A DNA stretch of 7,388 bases from Actinomycetes bacterium (GTDB taxonomy: Bacteria > Actinomycetota > Aquicultoria > CAJVYJ01 > JAUVQD01), in contig JAUWIO010000028.1 of assembly GCA_030605305.1 (NCBI GenBank), positions 1 to 7,388 on the forward strand, given 5' to 3'. Under the pieces are notes generated by a model. That model was not told the DNA's origin, made no database searches, and saw only the letters and a program-made list of their open reading frames with translations. Shown here piece by piece: positions 1-6,009 of the stretch (its first letter is position 1; each line of letters opens with the position of its first letter). Position numbers and translations under genes: made by a program.

Positions 1-268
1 TATTGAACTTCACGACGCTCTTGTTGACGATTTCGAAAGACGTGATGATCGAGTCGGTCCGAAGAGCCAGTGCCTCGGCCTCCGCCGGGGCCCGTGCCGG
101 GGAGCGGGAGATATCGTAAAACTCGGCAGCGCGTTCACCGATTTCTTTGGCCCGCCCATCCAGGAGATAACGGGTCGACACCAGGCTGCCGACATCATTG
201 ACCAACACTATGGCAATAGCGGCGGCGATAAGCAATTTGAATGCCGCTCCGGCAAAGATAGATTTCAC
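1..268 (-). CDS. Partial membrane-anchored protein of unknown function (3' end outside window)
   Basis: An open frame of 89 codons runs from a GTG at 268 leftward off the window edge with no stop. The start is supported by an AGAAGG Shine-Dalgarno (282-277) 8 nt upstream and by a 4-base GTGA overlap with the stop of the preceding gene, a typical sign of translational coupling. The protein begins VKSIFAGAAFKL and has one hydrophobic helix at about residues 4-22 (rich in Ala, Ile and Val). A polar, charged stretch follows, containing RAKEIGERAAEFYDI and an Ala/Pro-rich segment near residues 55-65. It looks like an N-terminal anchor or uncleaved signal with an extracytoplasmic domain. I do not recognise the family; in particular it does not look like the MurJ/MviN flippase that often follows DUF6049 genes. 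It probably works with the large envelope protein encoded just upstream. The gene is real with good confidence; its function is unknown. Confidence 0.72.
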   Translation of the reverse strand, partial: MKSIFAGAAFKLLIAAAIAIVLVNDVGSLVSTRYLLDGRAKEIGERAAEFYDISRSPARAPAEAEALALRTDSIITSFEIVNKSVVKFN

Positions 269-2196
269 GATTTGCGCCTTCTAAATATCAAGATAGCTCC
301 CAGGCTAAGCAGGAGCAATATACTTGTGCCGACCACCACGTATCGTAACACACTGCTGATAGTGACCTCGACCCCTTCGCTCGCGATCTCGAAGTCACCG
401 ACTGCAACCTTGACGTCCAAGACCTGGAGACCGGCAAAGCCCGCGCCCACATCATATGATACTAGGTTCTCTTTCGGTCTGAGGGTGACCTCGCTTTCGG
501 CCTCGCCCGGAAAAGTGAAGTCTCTTCCTTCAAAAGCGAGGCGGGCTTTGATGGGGTAGCCCGTTCCATTATATATGGCCACCGGGATCTTGCCTCTGCG
601 CGTTGAAAAAGTGATCGCCCGCGGCGGGGCCAGCCTCACTTTAGCCAGTTCCGCGTGTATCGTATTTGTAACAGCCTCTGCGTACTGTTTAGCGAGGGAT
701 TGCCCATCGTTATCCGTGCCGACCAGCGCGTCTGCCGATTGGGCTCTGAATAAATAGCGCTTCAATCGTGTTTGGATGGGATTGTTTGCCGGGATGGCAG
801 AAGCGAAGTCGAGCCACAAGGCCCGCGCTTCGGACAGGGTCTGTATATATGGATCTTCAGAGGTCCTCAGTTTTGCAGGCGGCGGTATGCGCGCCGCCCC
901 CGAGGTCTTGGCGGTCTGCCCAAAAAGCGTGCCCGGCTCGAGCCAGGGCGTCTTGGTCAGCACGTCATAGACTCGTCCAGCCAGTTCAGGTGAGGGCGGC
1001 CCGTCCACCAGGGGAGTCATGCCCACCATTTTCTCGCCTTGAGCCGACAAATAGCGCTGGGCGAGAATGGCCGTGAGTTCGTTGCCGGCAGACTCTTGTG
1101 CAGCGCTACTGAGCCACGAGGAGAGTTCCGGATCCGCAAAGAAGACGGTCAATCGCTCCTTGTTATGGTCGAACCGTTTGGGCGATTGCGGTGTTTGAGT
1201 GGCCTGTGCCGTCCCGCGTGACGCGATAGTATATTCGAAGCCCGCTTCGATAAGTCGTCTGGCTGTGAAAGAATCTATTTCCAACCCGGGGAGGTAGAAA
1301 CCCCCTCCGGGCTTACCTTGTTTGGCAGCGAGAGCGATCTGGCCGCGAACATCTTCCTCCCAGCCGAGGGCCGCCAGCCGCGCCAGGGAGGCTTCACCGT
1401 ACGGCGAGGCCATCGGCTCGATCTGCTCCATATCGGTTAATTGGGCGAACTGCGCCAACCACGCGCCGGCATCCTGTGCCGCTGAGCTTTCTTTCGAAAC
1501 CTCGATCGGCTCACGGCCTTGGAGGGAATAACCTTGCTGCGTCGCTGATAGTTGGTCGCGAAGCGTCGGTCCCGCAGCGATGCTTAGGCGCATCGAGGGG
1601 TTCACTTCCAGTAATCTGAGGTGCCGTTGGAGCGACCCCGGACTCTCGGGCGCCGACTTGACCAGTTCGGCGATTCGATCATCGACGAAAATGCCGTTGG
1701 TCGCGCGGGCTTCTCCCGGGTGAAAACTCCAAACTACTCCGACCTTGAGACGCCGGGCGCCCGGACCGAGAACAGTCAAGAATGACCGCGTGCTGAATAT
1801 CAGCCCCTTCTTGGCCTCGACGGAGAGATCGACGGGGTAGACACCCTCTGTCAACTCGAGAGCCTCCAAGCGTCCTTCGAAATTGACCTTTGTCAGCCCA
1901 ACTGCCAGATCTCGTCGCCAGATCTCCTCAACGACCGCGCTTTTGCCGATCCGGGGGCGCCGGAAGAGTGGGGCGCCGCGCTCTAAAGCGGGCTTCACTG
2001 ATAGCTTCACAACAGTTTCGCCGGCGTAGCGGACCTGAGTATTAATGATCGTCCCCGATATCGTGATGTCGTCGCTATCCGCATAGTAGGGTTTATCGAA
2101 CGAGAGTGTGAGTTCGGGGATGTCGGAAGCGGCGGCGGACAACGGGGTCGCCGACAACAAAACAACCAGGACTATAAGTATCTTAAAAGCTCTGAT
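265..2196 (-). CDS. Secreted, C-terminally membrane-anchored protein, DUF6049-like
   Basis: This large envelope protein has 643 residues if it starts at ATC 2196, or 631 from TTG 2160. The longer start is preferred: it restores a signal peptide (RAFKILIVLVVLLSATPLS, then AAA) and sits 7 nt after GGAGG (2208-2204). The TTG at 2160 has no Shine-Dalgarno and cuts through the signal peptide. In order (long numbering) it has: signal peptide 1-25; a beta-rich, Ig-like region about 30-145 with a FDKPYYADSDDI motif; a barrel-like middle part from about 150, with VVWSFHP (154-160), MASPYGEA (262-269) and GFYLPGLEID (299-308); a beta-rich region beginning GKIPVAIYNGTGYPIKARL; and a final transmembrane helix followed by RRRKS. 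This order matches my memory of actinobacterial DUF6049 proteins, whose middle part recalls polysaccharide deacetylase or GH57-like barrels. Catalysis is not shown. It should sit outside the membrane, held by the C-terminal helix. It is followed by a GTGA-overlapping gene and has its own TATAAT at 2238-2233. The gene is certain; the family is a moderate-confidence inference. Confidence 0.85.
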   Translation of the reverse strand: MRAFKILIVLVVLLSATPLSAAASDIPELTLSFDKPYYADSDDITISGTIINTQVRYAGETVVKLSVKPALERGAPLFRRPRIGKSAVVEEIWRRDLAVGLTKVNFEGRLEALELTEGVYPVDLSVEAKKGLIFSTRSFLTVLGPGARRLKVGVVWSFHPGEARATNGIFVDDRIAELVKSAPESPGSLQRHLRLLEVNPSMRLSIAAGPTLRDQLSATQQGYSLQGREPIEVSKESSAAQDAGAWLAQFAQLTDMEQIEPMASPYGEASLARLAALGWEEDVRGQIALAAKQGKPGGGFYLPGLEIDSFTARRLIEAGFEYTIASRGTAQATQTPQSPKRFDHNKERLTVFFADPELSSWLSSAAQESAGNELTAILAQRYLSAQGEKMVGMTPLVDGPPSPELAGRVYDVLTKTPWLEPGTLFGQTAKTSGAARIPPPAKLRTSEDPYIQTLSEARALWLDFASAIPANNPIQTRLKRYLFRAQSADALVGTDNDGQSLAKQYAEAVTNTIHAELAKVRLAPPRAITFSTRRGKIPVAIYNGTGYPIKARLAFEGRDFTFPGEAESEVTLRPKENLVSYDVGAGFAGLQVLDVKVAVGDFEIASEGVEVTISSVLRYVVVGTSILLLLSLGAILIFRRRKS

Positions 2197-2203
2197 CGCG
2201 CCG

Positions 2204-2208
2204 CCTCC
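2204..2208 (-). promoter_or_regulatory. Shine-Dalgarno GGAGG that points to a non-canonical ATC start
   Basis: On the minus strand GGAGG is followed by a 7-nt spacer (CGGCGCG) and then ATC AGA GCT TTT AAG. The reading frame upstream is closed by TAA at 2256-2254. Between that stop and TTG 2160 there is no ATG, GTG or TTG in frame. The position relative to the signal peptide decides the start in favour of ATC 2196. Confidence 0.6.
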
Positions 2209-2232
2209 GCCGATGGGTAAAATCCTTCTTAT

Positions 2233-2238
2233 ATTATA
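2233..2238 (-). promoter_or_regulatory. Candidate -10 box for the DUF6049-like gene
   Basis: A perfect TATAAT lies on the minus strand in an AT-rich patch. Transcription starting about 7 nt downstream (near 2226) would give a leader of about 30 nt that still contains the GGAGG at 2208-2204, which is consistent with the ATC start. No convincing -35 hexamer lies 16-18 nt upstream, so an activator or an alternative sigma factor may be needed. Confidence 0.45.
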
Positions 2239-2273
2239 GTAGAATTGCCGCCCTTACGAGCGACGATTGAGCG

Positions 2274-2292
2274 GGTCAAAAGTTGTTTGACC
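2274..2292. promoter_or_regulatory. Inverted repeat GGTCAAA-N5-TTTGACC, candidate operator
   Basis: Two perfect 7-bp arms (2274-2280 and 2286-2292) flank the 5-nt spacer AGTTG in the divergent region between the DUF6049-like gene and lon. The right arm ends 4 nt before the TG of the candidate extended -10 of lon, so a bound dimeric regulator would cover the lon core promoter. It does not match the HspR (HAIR), HrcA (CIRCE) or ClgR consensus sites as I know them. The identity of any regulator is unknown. Confidence 0.4.
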
Positions 2293-2296
2293 TTCA

Positions 2297-2305
2297 TGCT
2301 AGAAT
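2297..2305 (+). promoter_or_regulatory. Candidate extended -10 promoter for lon
   Basis: TGCTAGAAT fits the extended -10 pattern TGnTATAAT with one mismatch in the hexamer. The nearby TTGACC (2287-2292) is only 7 nt upstream and cannot be its -35. Transcription would begin near 2312 and give a leader of roughly 125 nt before the lon start. Confidence 0.35.
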
Positions 2306-2424
2306 CAAGGGCAAAAGTAGCTGAAAAGCGCTTGCCGACATTTAACTTAAGCGCAAAACGGGTAGATTTCTTAATGTTCCCAGCGCGCAACCAGGCGATA
2401 GCCGGTGTCTTCAAGCGCCTAGTT

Positions 2425-2430
2425 AGGAGA
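2425..2430 (+). promoter_or_regulatory. Ribosome binding site of lon
   Basis: AGGAGA lies 7 nt before ATG 2438. This fixes the lon start and yields a protein whose N-terminal domain begins normally about 15 residues later (IPLIPLRD). Confidence 0.8.
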
Positions 2431-2437
2431 TTCAACA

Positions 2438-4801
2438 ATGGCTGACATGAATAACCCGGAGACTGTCGAAGTCCCTGATGAAATACCGCTGATCCCTCTG
2501 CGCGATTTGATTATCTTTCCCAATTTGGTCGTGCCTCTTTTTGTCGGCAGAGACCGTTCGATCAAGGCCCTCGAGGAAGCGATGCGGACCGATCATGTGG
2601 TGGCGCTCGTGGCGCAGAAGGAAGCGGAGACCCAAGAGCCACAGATCGGCGACCTATACGAGATCGGTTCGGCCGCTACGGTGATGCAGGAACTGAAATT
2701 ACCGGATGGCACGGCCAAGGCTCTGGTCGAGGGAGTGGTGCGCATTCAGGTCGAGGAAGTGATCCACACCGAGCCGTTTTTTAAAGTCAAAGTCAAAGTA
2801 GTCGAGAAAGAAGAGGGCCCGCAACTGGAGACCGAGGCGCTTATGCGCAACTTGGTTTCTCAGTTCGAACAGACGGCCCGTCTAGGAAAGCCGATTCCGC
2901 AAGAGGTCCTCTTGGCGTCGATGAATAGCGATGAGCCGGGGCGCCTGGCCGATTTTATCGCCTTCCATCTCAAGCTGAGAGCTGACGAGAAGCAGCGGAT
3001 ATTGGAAGCGGTCGGATCGCAGGACCGGTTGGAGCTTGTCGGCTCATTCATGAGTAAAGAACTTGAGATATTGGAAATCGGCAGCCGGATCCAATCCCGG
3101 GTCAAGGAGCAGATGACCAAGACCCAGCGCGAGTATTTTCTGAGAGAACAGATGAAAGCCATTCAAAAAGAACTAGGCGGCTTGGACGAGCAGCAAGTCG
3201 AGATCGATGAACTCCGCACTCAGATCCAAGAGGCCGAGATGCCCGAAGAAGTCGAAGAGAAGGCCCTTAAGGAGCTGGGGCGTCTGGAGAAGATGCCGGC
3301 GGCCGCCGCTGAGACCAGCGTCATCCGTACGTACCTGGACTGGCTGGTTGGTGTTCCATGGAAGATGGAGACCGAAGAGAAACTGGATTTGAAATCGGCC
3401 CAGAAGATTCTCGATGAGGACCACTATGGGTTGGAAAAGGTCAAGGAGCGCATCCTCGAATATTTGGCTGTTCACACTTTGACGGAGAAGATGCGCGGAC
3501 CCATTCTCTGTTTTGCTGGACCGCCGGGTACGGGCAAGACCTCGATCGGTAAATCAATCGCCCGGTCGCTCGATCGCAAGTTTATCCGGATGTCGCTCGG
3601 AGGCATGCGCGACGAGGCTGAGATCCGCGGACATCGGCGGACGTACGTAGGCGCTTTGCCGGGCCGGATAATCCAGCAGATCGTCCGGGTCGGTACCCGG
3701 AACCCTGTTTTCATGATGGATGAGATCGACAAGGTCGGCGCCGACTTTCGGGGCGATCCGACATCAGCATTATTAGAGGTGCTCGATCCTGAGCAGAACA
3801 ATGAGTTCAGCGACCATTATCTGGAGGTCCCGGCCGACCTTTCCAATATCATGTTCATTACGACCGCCAATTTACTAGACCCGATACCGCCGGCGTTGCG
3901 TGACAGGATGGAAGTCATTCACTTCCCCGGTTATACCGAAGAAGAGAAGGTGCAGATCGCTCGCAATTACTTGGTGCCCAAGCAGACCAAAGAACATGGC
4001 TTGGGAAAAACGCATCTGAAGATCACTGACGATGGGCTGCAGAACATCATTCGGGAGCATACGCGCGAGGCCGGAGTGCGTAACCTTGAGCGTAAGATAG
4101 CGGCGATCTGCCGTCAGACGGCTCGCCGCATCGTCGAGGGCAAGACCGAGTCCGTCAAGGCGAATGCGAAAAACATGCATGAATTTCTCGGGCCGGCGCA
4201 GTTTAGTTACGGGATGGCCGAGGAGAAAGACGAGGTCGGTTTGGCGACCGGCTTGGCTTGGACGGAGGTCGGCGGCGATGTGATGTCCGTTGAAGCCACC
4301 GTCCTGCAGGGCAAAGGCGATGTATTGCTGACAGGTCGTTTGGGCGATGTCATGAAGGAGTCAGCCACAGCCGGCGTCAGCTATATCCGTTCGCGGGCTG
4401 ACGATCTCGGGATCCCGCCCGATTTCAATCAAAAGCGGGACATTCACATCCATGTTCCGGGTGGAGCTATACCTAAAGATGGGCCTTCGGCCGGTATCAC
4501 TATGGCCATCGCTCTTATCTCAGCATTGACAAAGACGCCGGTCAATCGCGAAGTCGGGATGACCGGGGAGATCACGCTTCGCGGGCGGGTCCTCCCTGTC
4601 GGCGGAGTTAAAGAGAAGATGCTGGCTGCGCACCGTGCGGGCCTGCGAGAGATCATTCTGCCCTCTGAGAATGAAAAGGACCTGGAGCTGGTGCCGAAGA
4701 AGGTGCGCTCCGAGTTGAAATTCATCTTTGTCGATCATATGGACGATGTCCTCAAGGCCGCGCTGATCACCCCTAAAAAGCGGGCGAAGAAAAGCTCCTG
4801 A
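2438..4801 (+). CDS. lon: ATP-dependent serine protease Lon (LonA type)
   Basis: Complete Lon of 787 residues, close to the 784 of Escherichia coli, with catalytic residues offset by +5 throughout. Lon forms a cytoplasmic homohexamer that unfolds and degrades misfolded and regulatory proteins using ATP. In order: N-terminal substrate-binding domain about 15-205, opening with [14 protein letters not shown]; a charged helical, coiled-coil-like linker about 215-310; AAA+ module about 330-580 with Walker A GPPGTGKT (361-368, K367), Walker B MMDEIDK (D428, E429) and sensor-1 N478; and protease domain about 588-780 with the Ser-Lys dyad S684 in KDGPSAG and K727 in GGVKEKM. The tail KKRAKKSS is basic. 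There is no transmembrane insertion, so it is LonA rather than archaeal-type LonB. It has its own upstream region with a 19-bp inverted repeat and no recognisable heat-shock operator. The first ferredoxin gene follows after 72 nt and could be cotranscribed. Confidence 0.98.
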   Translation: MADMNNPETVEVPDEIPLIPLRDLIIFPNLVVPLFVGRDRSIKALEEAMRTDHVVALVAQKEAETQEPQIGDLYEIGSAATVMQELKLPDGTAKALVEGVVRIQVEEVIHTEPFFKVKVKVVEKEEGPQLETEALMRNLVSQFEQTARLGKPIPQEVLLASMNSDEPGRLADFIAFHLKLRADEKQRILEAVGSQDRLELVGSFMSKELEILEIGSRIQSRVKEQMTKTQREYFLREQMKAIQKELGGLDEQQVEIDELRTQIQEAEMPEEVEEKALKELGRLEKMPAAAAETSVIRTYLDWLVGVPWKMETEEKLDLKSAQKILDEDHYGLEKVKERILEYLAVHTLTEKMRGPILCFAGPPGTGKTSIGKSIARSLDRKFIRMSLGGMRDEAEIRGHRRTYVGALPGRIIQQIVRVGTRNPVFMMDEIDKVGADFRGDPTSALLEVLDPEQNNEFSDHYLEVPADLSNIMFITTANLLDPIPPALRDRMEVIHFPGYTEEEKVQIARNYLVPKQTKEHGLGKTHLKITDDGLQNIIREHTREAGVRNLERKIAAICRQTARRIVEGKTESVKANAKNMHEFLGPAQFSYGMAEEKDEVGLATGLAWTEVGGDVMSVEATVLQGKGDVLLTGRLGDVMKESATAGVSYIRSRADDLGIPPDFNQKRDIHIHVPGGAIPKDGPSAGITMAIALISALTKTPVNREVGMTGEITLRGRVLPVGGVKEKMLAAHRAGLREIILPSENEKDLELVPKKVRSELKFIFVDHMDDVLKAALITPKKRAKKSS

Positions 4802-4873
4802 CGCTCTCGTTTTCCAGCCGCGCCCGGCGGGTATAAGTTTGCGATAACTTTGCAAAGAGGCGGGTGGAATCAA

Positions 4874-5092
4874 ATGAAACCGACAGTGGACCAAGACTTG
4901 TGCATCGGCGACGGCATCTGCGAAGACCTGAGCCCGGAAGTCTTTGAGCTTCGCGACGACGGTCTCGCTTATGTCATCAATGAAGAACCTGATGAGAGCT
5001 TATGGCCGACGATCAAAGAGGCCGTCAGCGAGTGTCCGACGGACGCTATTGTTCTTGAAAGCTATGGCAGCGATGCGGACGTGGCCGCGTAA
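4874..5092 (+). CDS. Single-cluster ferredoxin, CxxDxxC type (copy 1)
   Basis: A 72-residue ferredoxin, a small soluble electron carrier. The start is ATG 4874, giving MKPTVDQDLC. GGTGG (4863-4867) lies 6 nt upstream, and the second ferredoxin also begins MKP, so the longer frame from TTG 4850 is rejected. Cluster ligands visible are C10, C16 and C54 (in ECPTDAIV). Residue 13, where classical ferredoxins carry the second Cys, is Asp (CIGDGIC). This is the Pyrococcus furiosus pattern, where Asp ligates a [4Fe-4S] cluster that can convert to [3Fe-4S]; which form occurs here cannot be read from sequence. The extra disulfide cysteines of the Pyrococcus protein are absent (S20). The C-terminal tail SYGSDADVAA is longer than in copy 2. 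It is about 73% identical over 62 residues to the convergent copy. The redox partner is unknown. Confidence 0.92.
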   Translation: MKPTVDQDLCIGDGICEDLSPEVFELRDDGLAYVINEEPDESLWPTIKEAVSECPTDAIVLESYGSDADVAA

Positions 5093-5108
5093 AATCAGGC
5101 AATAATAA

Positions 5109-5145
5109 GGAGCCCCCTCGGGCGTAAGCCGGCTTCGGGGGCTCC
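5109..5145. terminator. Bidirectional hairpin terminator between the convergent ferredoxins
   Basis: GGAGCCCCC (5109-5117) pairs perfectly with GGGGGCTCC (5137-5145), a 9-bp GC-rich stem, and a small inner GGC/GCC stem-loop with loop GTAA is possible. Read leftward the stem is followed by TTATTATT, a reasonable U-rich tail for the minus-strand ferredoxin. Read rightward the following bases (GATCAAACAT) are not U-rich, so termination of the plus-strand transcript may be weaker. Confidence 0.75.
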
Positions 5146-5171
5146 GATCAAACATAAACTAGTTAAGTGCT

Positions 5172-5366
5172 TTAACTTTCTTCCATGACGATCGCGGAAG
5201 TCGGGCACTCTTCGATCGCTTCGTCGATCTTATCTTGCAGGCTAGCATCTGGGTCTTCATTGATGACATAAGCTAGACCGTCATCTCTCAGCTCGAAAAC
5301 CTCCGGACTGATCTCCTCGCAGATACCGTCACCAATACATTCGTCAGCGATGATCTTTGGTTTCAT
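5172..5366 (-). CDS. Single-cluster ferredoxin, CxxDxxC type (copy 2)
   Basis: A 64-residue ferredoxin on the minus strand, beginning MKPKIIADEC at ATG 5366. GGGAGG (5376-5371) lies 4 nt upstream, which excludes the 12-residue longer frame. It has the same ligand set as copy 1: C10, Asp13 in CIGDGIC, C16 and C54 in ECPTSAIV. Residues 20-37 (SPEVFELRDDG to VINE) are identical in both copies. The protein is strongly acidic, as usual for ferredoxins. It faces copy 1 tail to tail across a shared hairpin and is transcribed from its own promoter region, so the two copies can be expressed under different conditions. Alternative roles (a carrier for a cytochrome P450 or for another oxidoreductase) cannot be separated, because no partner gene is in the window. 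Confidence 0.92.
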   Translation of the reverse strand: MKPKIIADECIGDGICEEISPEVFELRDDGLAYVINEDPDASLQDKIDEAIEECPTSAIVMEES

Positions 5367-5397
5367 CGTTCCTCCCACAACATTTTCCGGGCTCGTG

Positions 5398-5408
5398 CCC
5401 AATTCCCT
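5398..5408. repeat. Direct repeat CCCAATTCCCT, copy A
   Basis: An 11-bp sequence that recurs exactly 60 bp later (5458-5468) in the divergent region between ferredoxin copy 2 and the YggT-like gene. This copy lies downstream of the candidate -10 of the ferredoxin, in its leader, where a bound protein could block transcription. Confidence 0.45.
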
Positions 5409-5421
5409 AATTTAATGCCGG

Positions 5422-5427
5422 ATTATA
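5422..5427 (-). promoter_or_regulatory. Candidate -10 box for ferredoxin copy 2
   Basis: A TATAAT on the minus strand lies 55 nt before ATG 5366, in an AT-rich patch. Transcription would start near 5415. The nearest -35-like hexamer, TTGAGG (5445-5440), is only 12 nt away, too close for a normal promoter, so the -35 is unassigned. Confidence 0.4.
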
Positions 5428-5457
5428 TATCAATGTTTCCCTCAAGGCTATGAAAAT

Positions 5458-5468
5458 CCCAATTCCCT
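5458..5468. repeat. Direct repeat CCCAATTCCCT, copy B
   Basis: The second exact copy of the 11-bp repeat. It lies just upstream of the candidate promoter of the YggT-like gene (weak TTCACT at 5468-5473 and TATAAA at 5489-5494, 15-nt spacing). The flanking bases differ from copy A, so the repeat is limited to these 11 bp. Confidence 0.45.
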
Positions 5469-5488
5469 TCACTTGCCTGTCCAAAAGG

Positions 5489-5494
5489 TATAAA
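5489..5494 (+). promoter_or_regulatory. Candidate -10 box for the YggT-like operon
   Basis: TATAAA lies in an AT-rich patch 56 nt before ATG 5550. The best -35-like hexamer is TTCACT (5468-5473) with a 15-nt spacer; TTGCCT (5473-5478) is only 10 nt away. The assignment is weak. Confidence 0.25.
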
Positions 5495-5549
5495 CTATGC
5501 GGTACGCGGCCGCGCCGCGAAGTTCTAGGGGTCGGCAAAGGGGGCCACA

Positions 5550-5969
5550 ATGGATCAACAAAAACCGGATGTGTCGAATCAGGTCTATGGCGGGTTCGCC
5601 ACAGTTCTACGAGTTTTTGTGCTTTTGGCCATCGTTGTCGGTGTCGTTTTGCTGGTTCGCATCATCTATCTGTTCTTTGGGACCCTGCAATCCGCGCCCG
5701 GATATGACGCAATCATCTTATTCACCGATCCGCTGGTGGCGCCGCTCAATATGCTGGAGCCCATCAATACCCCGTATGACGGTAGGTTCGACGTTGCCGG
5801 GACAGGGGTCCTTCTTGGGGTGATGATCTTGGAATTCATCTTATCCGGCTTTCGGAACTCGCTCGAGCGGAAGTCCGAGAAGGCCATGATCCAGGCGATA
5901 GCCGCCAAGACCCGGGCGACCGAGTCGAGTGCCGGCGATGAGGTGGACGAACCAGCTCTAAAGAAGTAG
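5550..5969 (+). CDS. YggT-like small integral membrane protein
   Basis: A 139-residue protein starting at ATG 5550 with AGGGGG (5539-5544) 5 nt upstream. It has two hydrophobic helices, at about 16-43 (through FVLLAIVVGVVLLVRIIYLF) and about 83-101. Between them is a loop with FTDPLVAPLNMLEP (58-71), which matches the conserved 'TDPLLAP' loop of YggT proteins. A charged C-terminal tail of about 38 residues follows (NSLERKSEKAM to EPALKK) and is presumably cytoplasmic. YggT proteins are poorly understood and have been linked to osmotic tolerance and, by gene neighbourhood, to cell division or envelope genes; nothing here fixes the role. The usual neighbours sepF and divIVA are not seen. It is the first gene of a likely operon with the aminotransferase 40 nt downstream. 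Family assignment rests on the loop motif and topology. Confidence 0.75.
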   Translation: MDQQKPDVSNQVYGGFATVLRVFVLLAIVVGVVLLVRIIYLFFGTLQSAPGYDAIILFTDPLVAPLNMLEPINTPYDGRFDVAGTGVLLGVMILEFILSGFRNSLERKSEKAMIQAIAAKTRATESSAGDEVDEPALKK

Positions 5970-6009
5970 TTTGCACGTTATACAACGCCTCGTGCCCCGG
6001 AAGGATAGT

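Noticed and set aside
10..198. Minus-strand 62-codon frame
   Set aside because: It is out of frame with the partial membrane protein that fills 1-268. That frame has a good Shine-Dalgarno and a GTGA overlap, whereas this one has a Trp/Arg/Pro-rich shadow composition.
2197..2437. HAIR, CIRCE or ClgR heat-shock operator for lon
   Set aside because: I searched by eye for CTTGAGT-N7-ACTCAAG, the CIRCE arms and CGC-N5-GCG and found no match.
2229..2445. Opposed small frames across the lon upstream region
   Set aside because: They overlap each other and the promoter and ribosome binding site of lon, are basic and low in complexity, and have no Shine-Dalgarno of their own.
4815..4831. Possible terminator after lon
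   Set aside because: CCGC/GCGG gives only a 4-bp stem and no U-tract follows, so lon may read through into the ferredoxin.
4848..4857. Palindrome CTTTGCAAAG before ferredoxin copy 1
   Set aside because: It is a perfect 10-bp palindrome but isolated and too short to call a regulatory site. No second copy is seen near the other ferredoxin.
4850..4873. N-terminal extension of ferredoxin copy 1 from TTG
   Set aside because: The extension covers the Shine-Dalgarno GGTGG, and the second ferredoxin begins at the equivalent MKP.
5161..5178. Small inverted repeat AGTTAA/TTAACT at the stop of ferredoxin copy 2
   Set aside because: It is AT-rich with 6-bp arms, so weak as a terminator; the GC-rich hairpin at 5109-5145 is the better candidate.
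5367..5402. N-terminal extension of ferredoxin copy 2
   Set aside because: It would read through the GGGAGG ribosome binding site of ATG 5366, and the added residues have no counterpart in copy 1.
5505..5514. GC palindrome CGCGGCCGCG upstream of the YggT-like gene
   Set aside because: It is a short GC-only self-complementary run with no loop, expected occasionally in GC-rich DNA.
5450..5823. Two plus-strand frames (5450-5707 and 5497-5823) over the YggT-like gene
   Set aside because: They are frameshifted shadows with scattered Cys, Arg and Trp and no membrane helices. The 5550 frame has a ribosome binding site and a recognisable loop motif.
5971..6009. TTG start for the aminotransferase
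   Set aside because: ATG 6010 has GGAAGG 5 nt upstream, and the family's first conserved block begins shortly after it. The TTG start lacks a good site and lies 1 nt after the previous stop.
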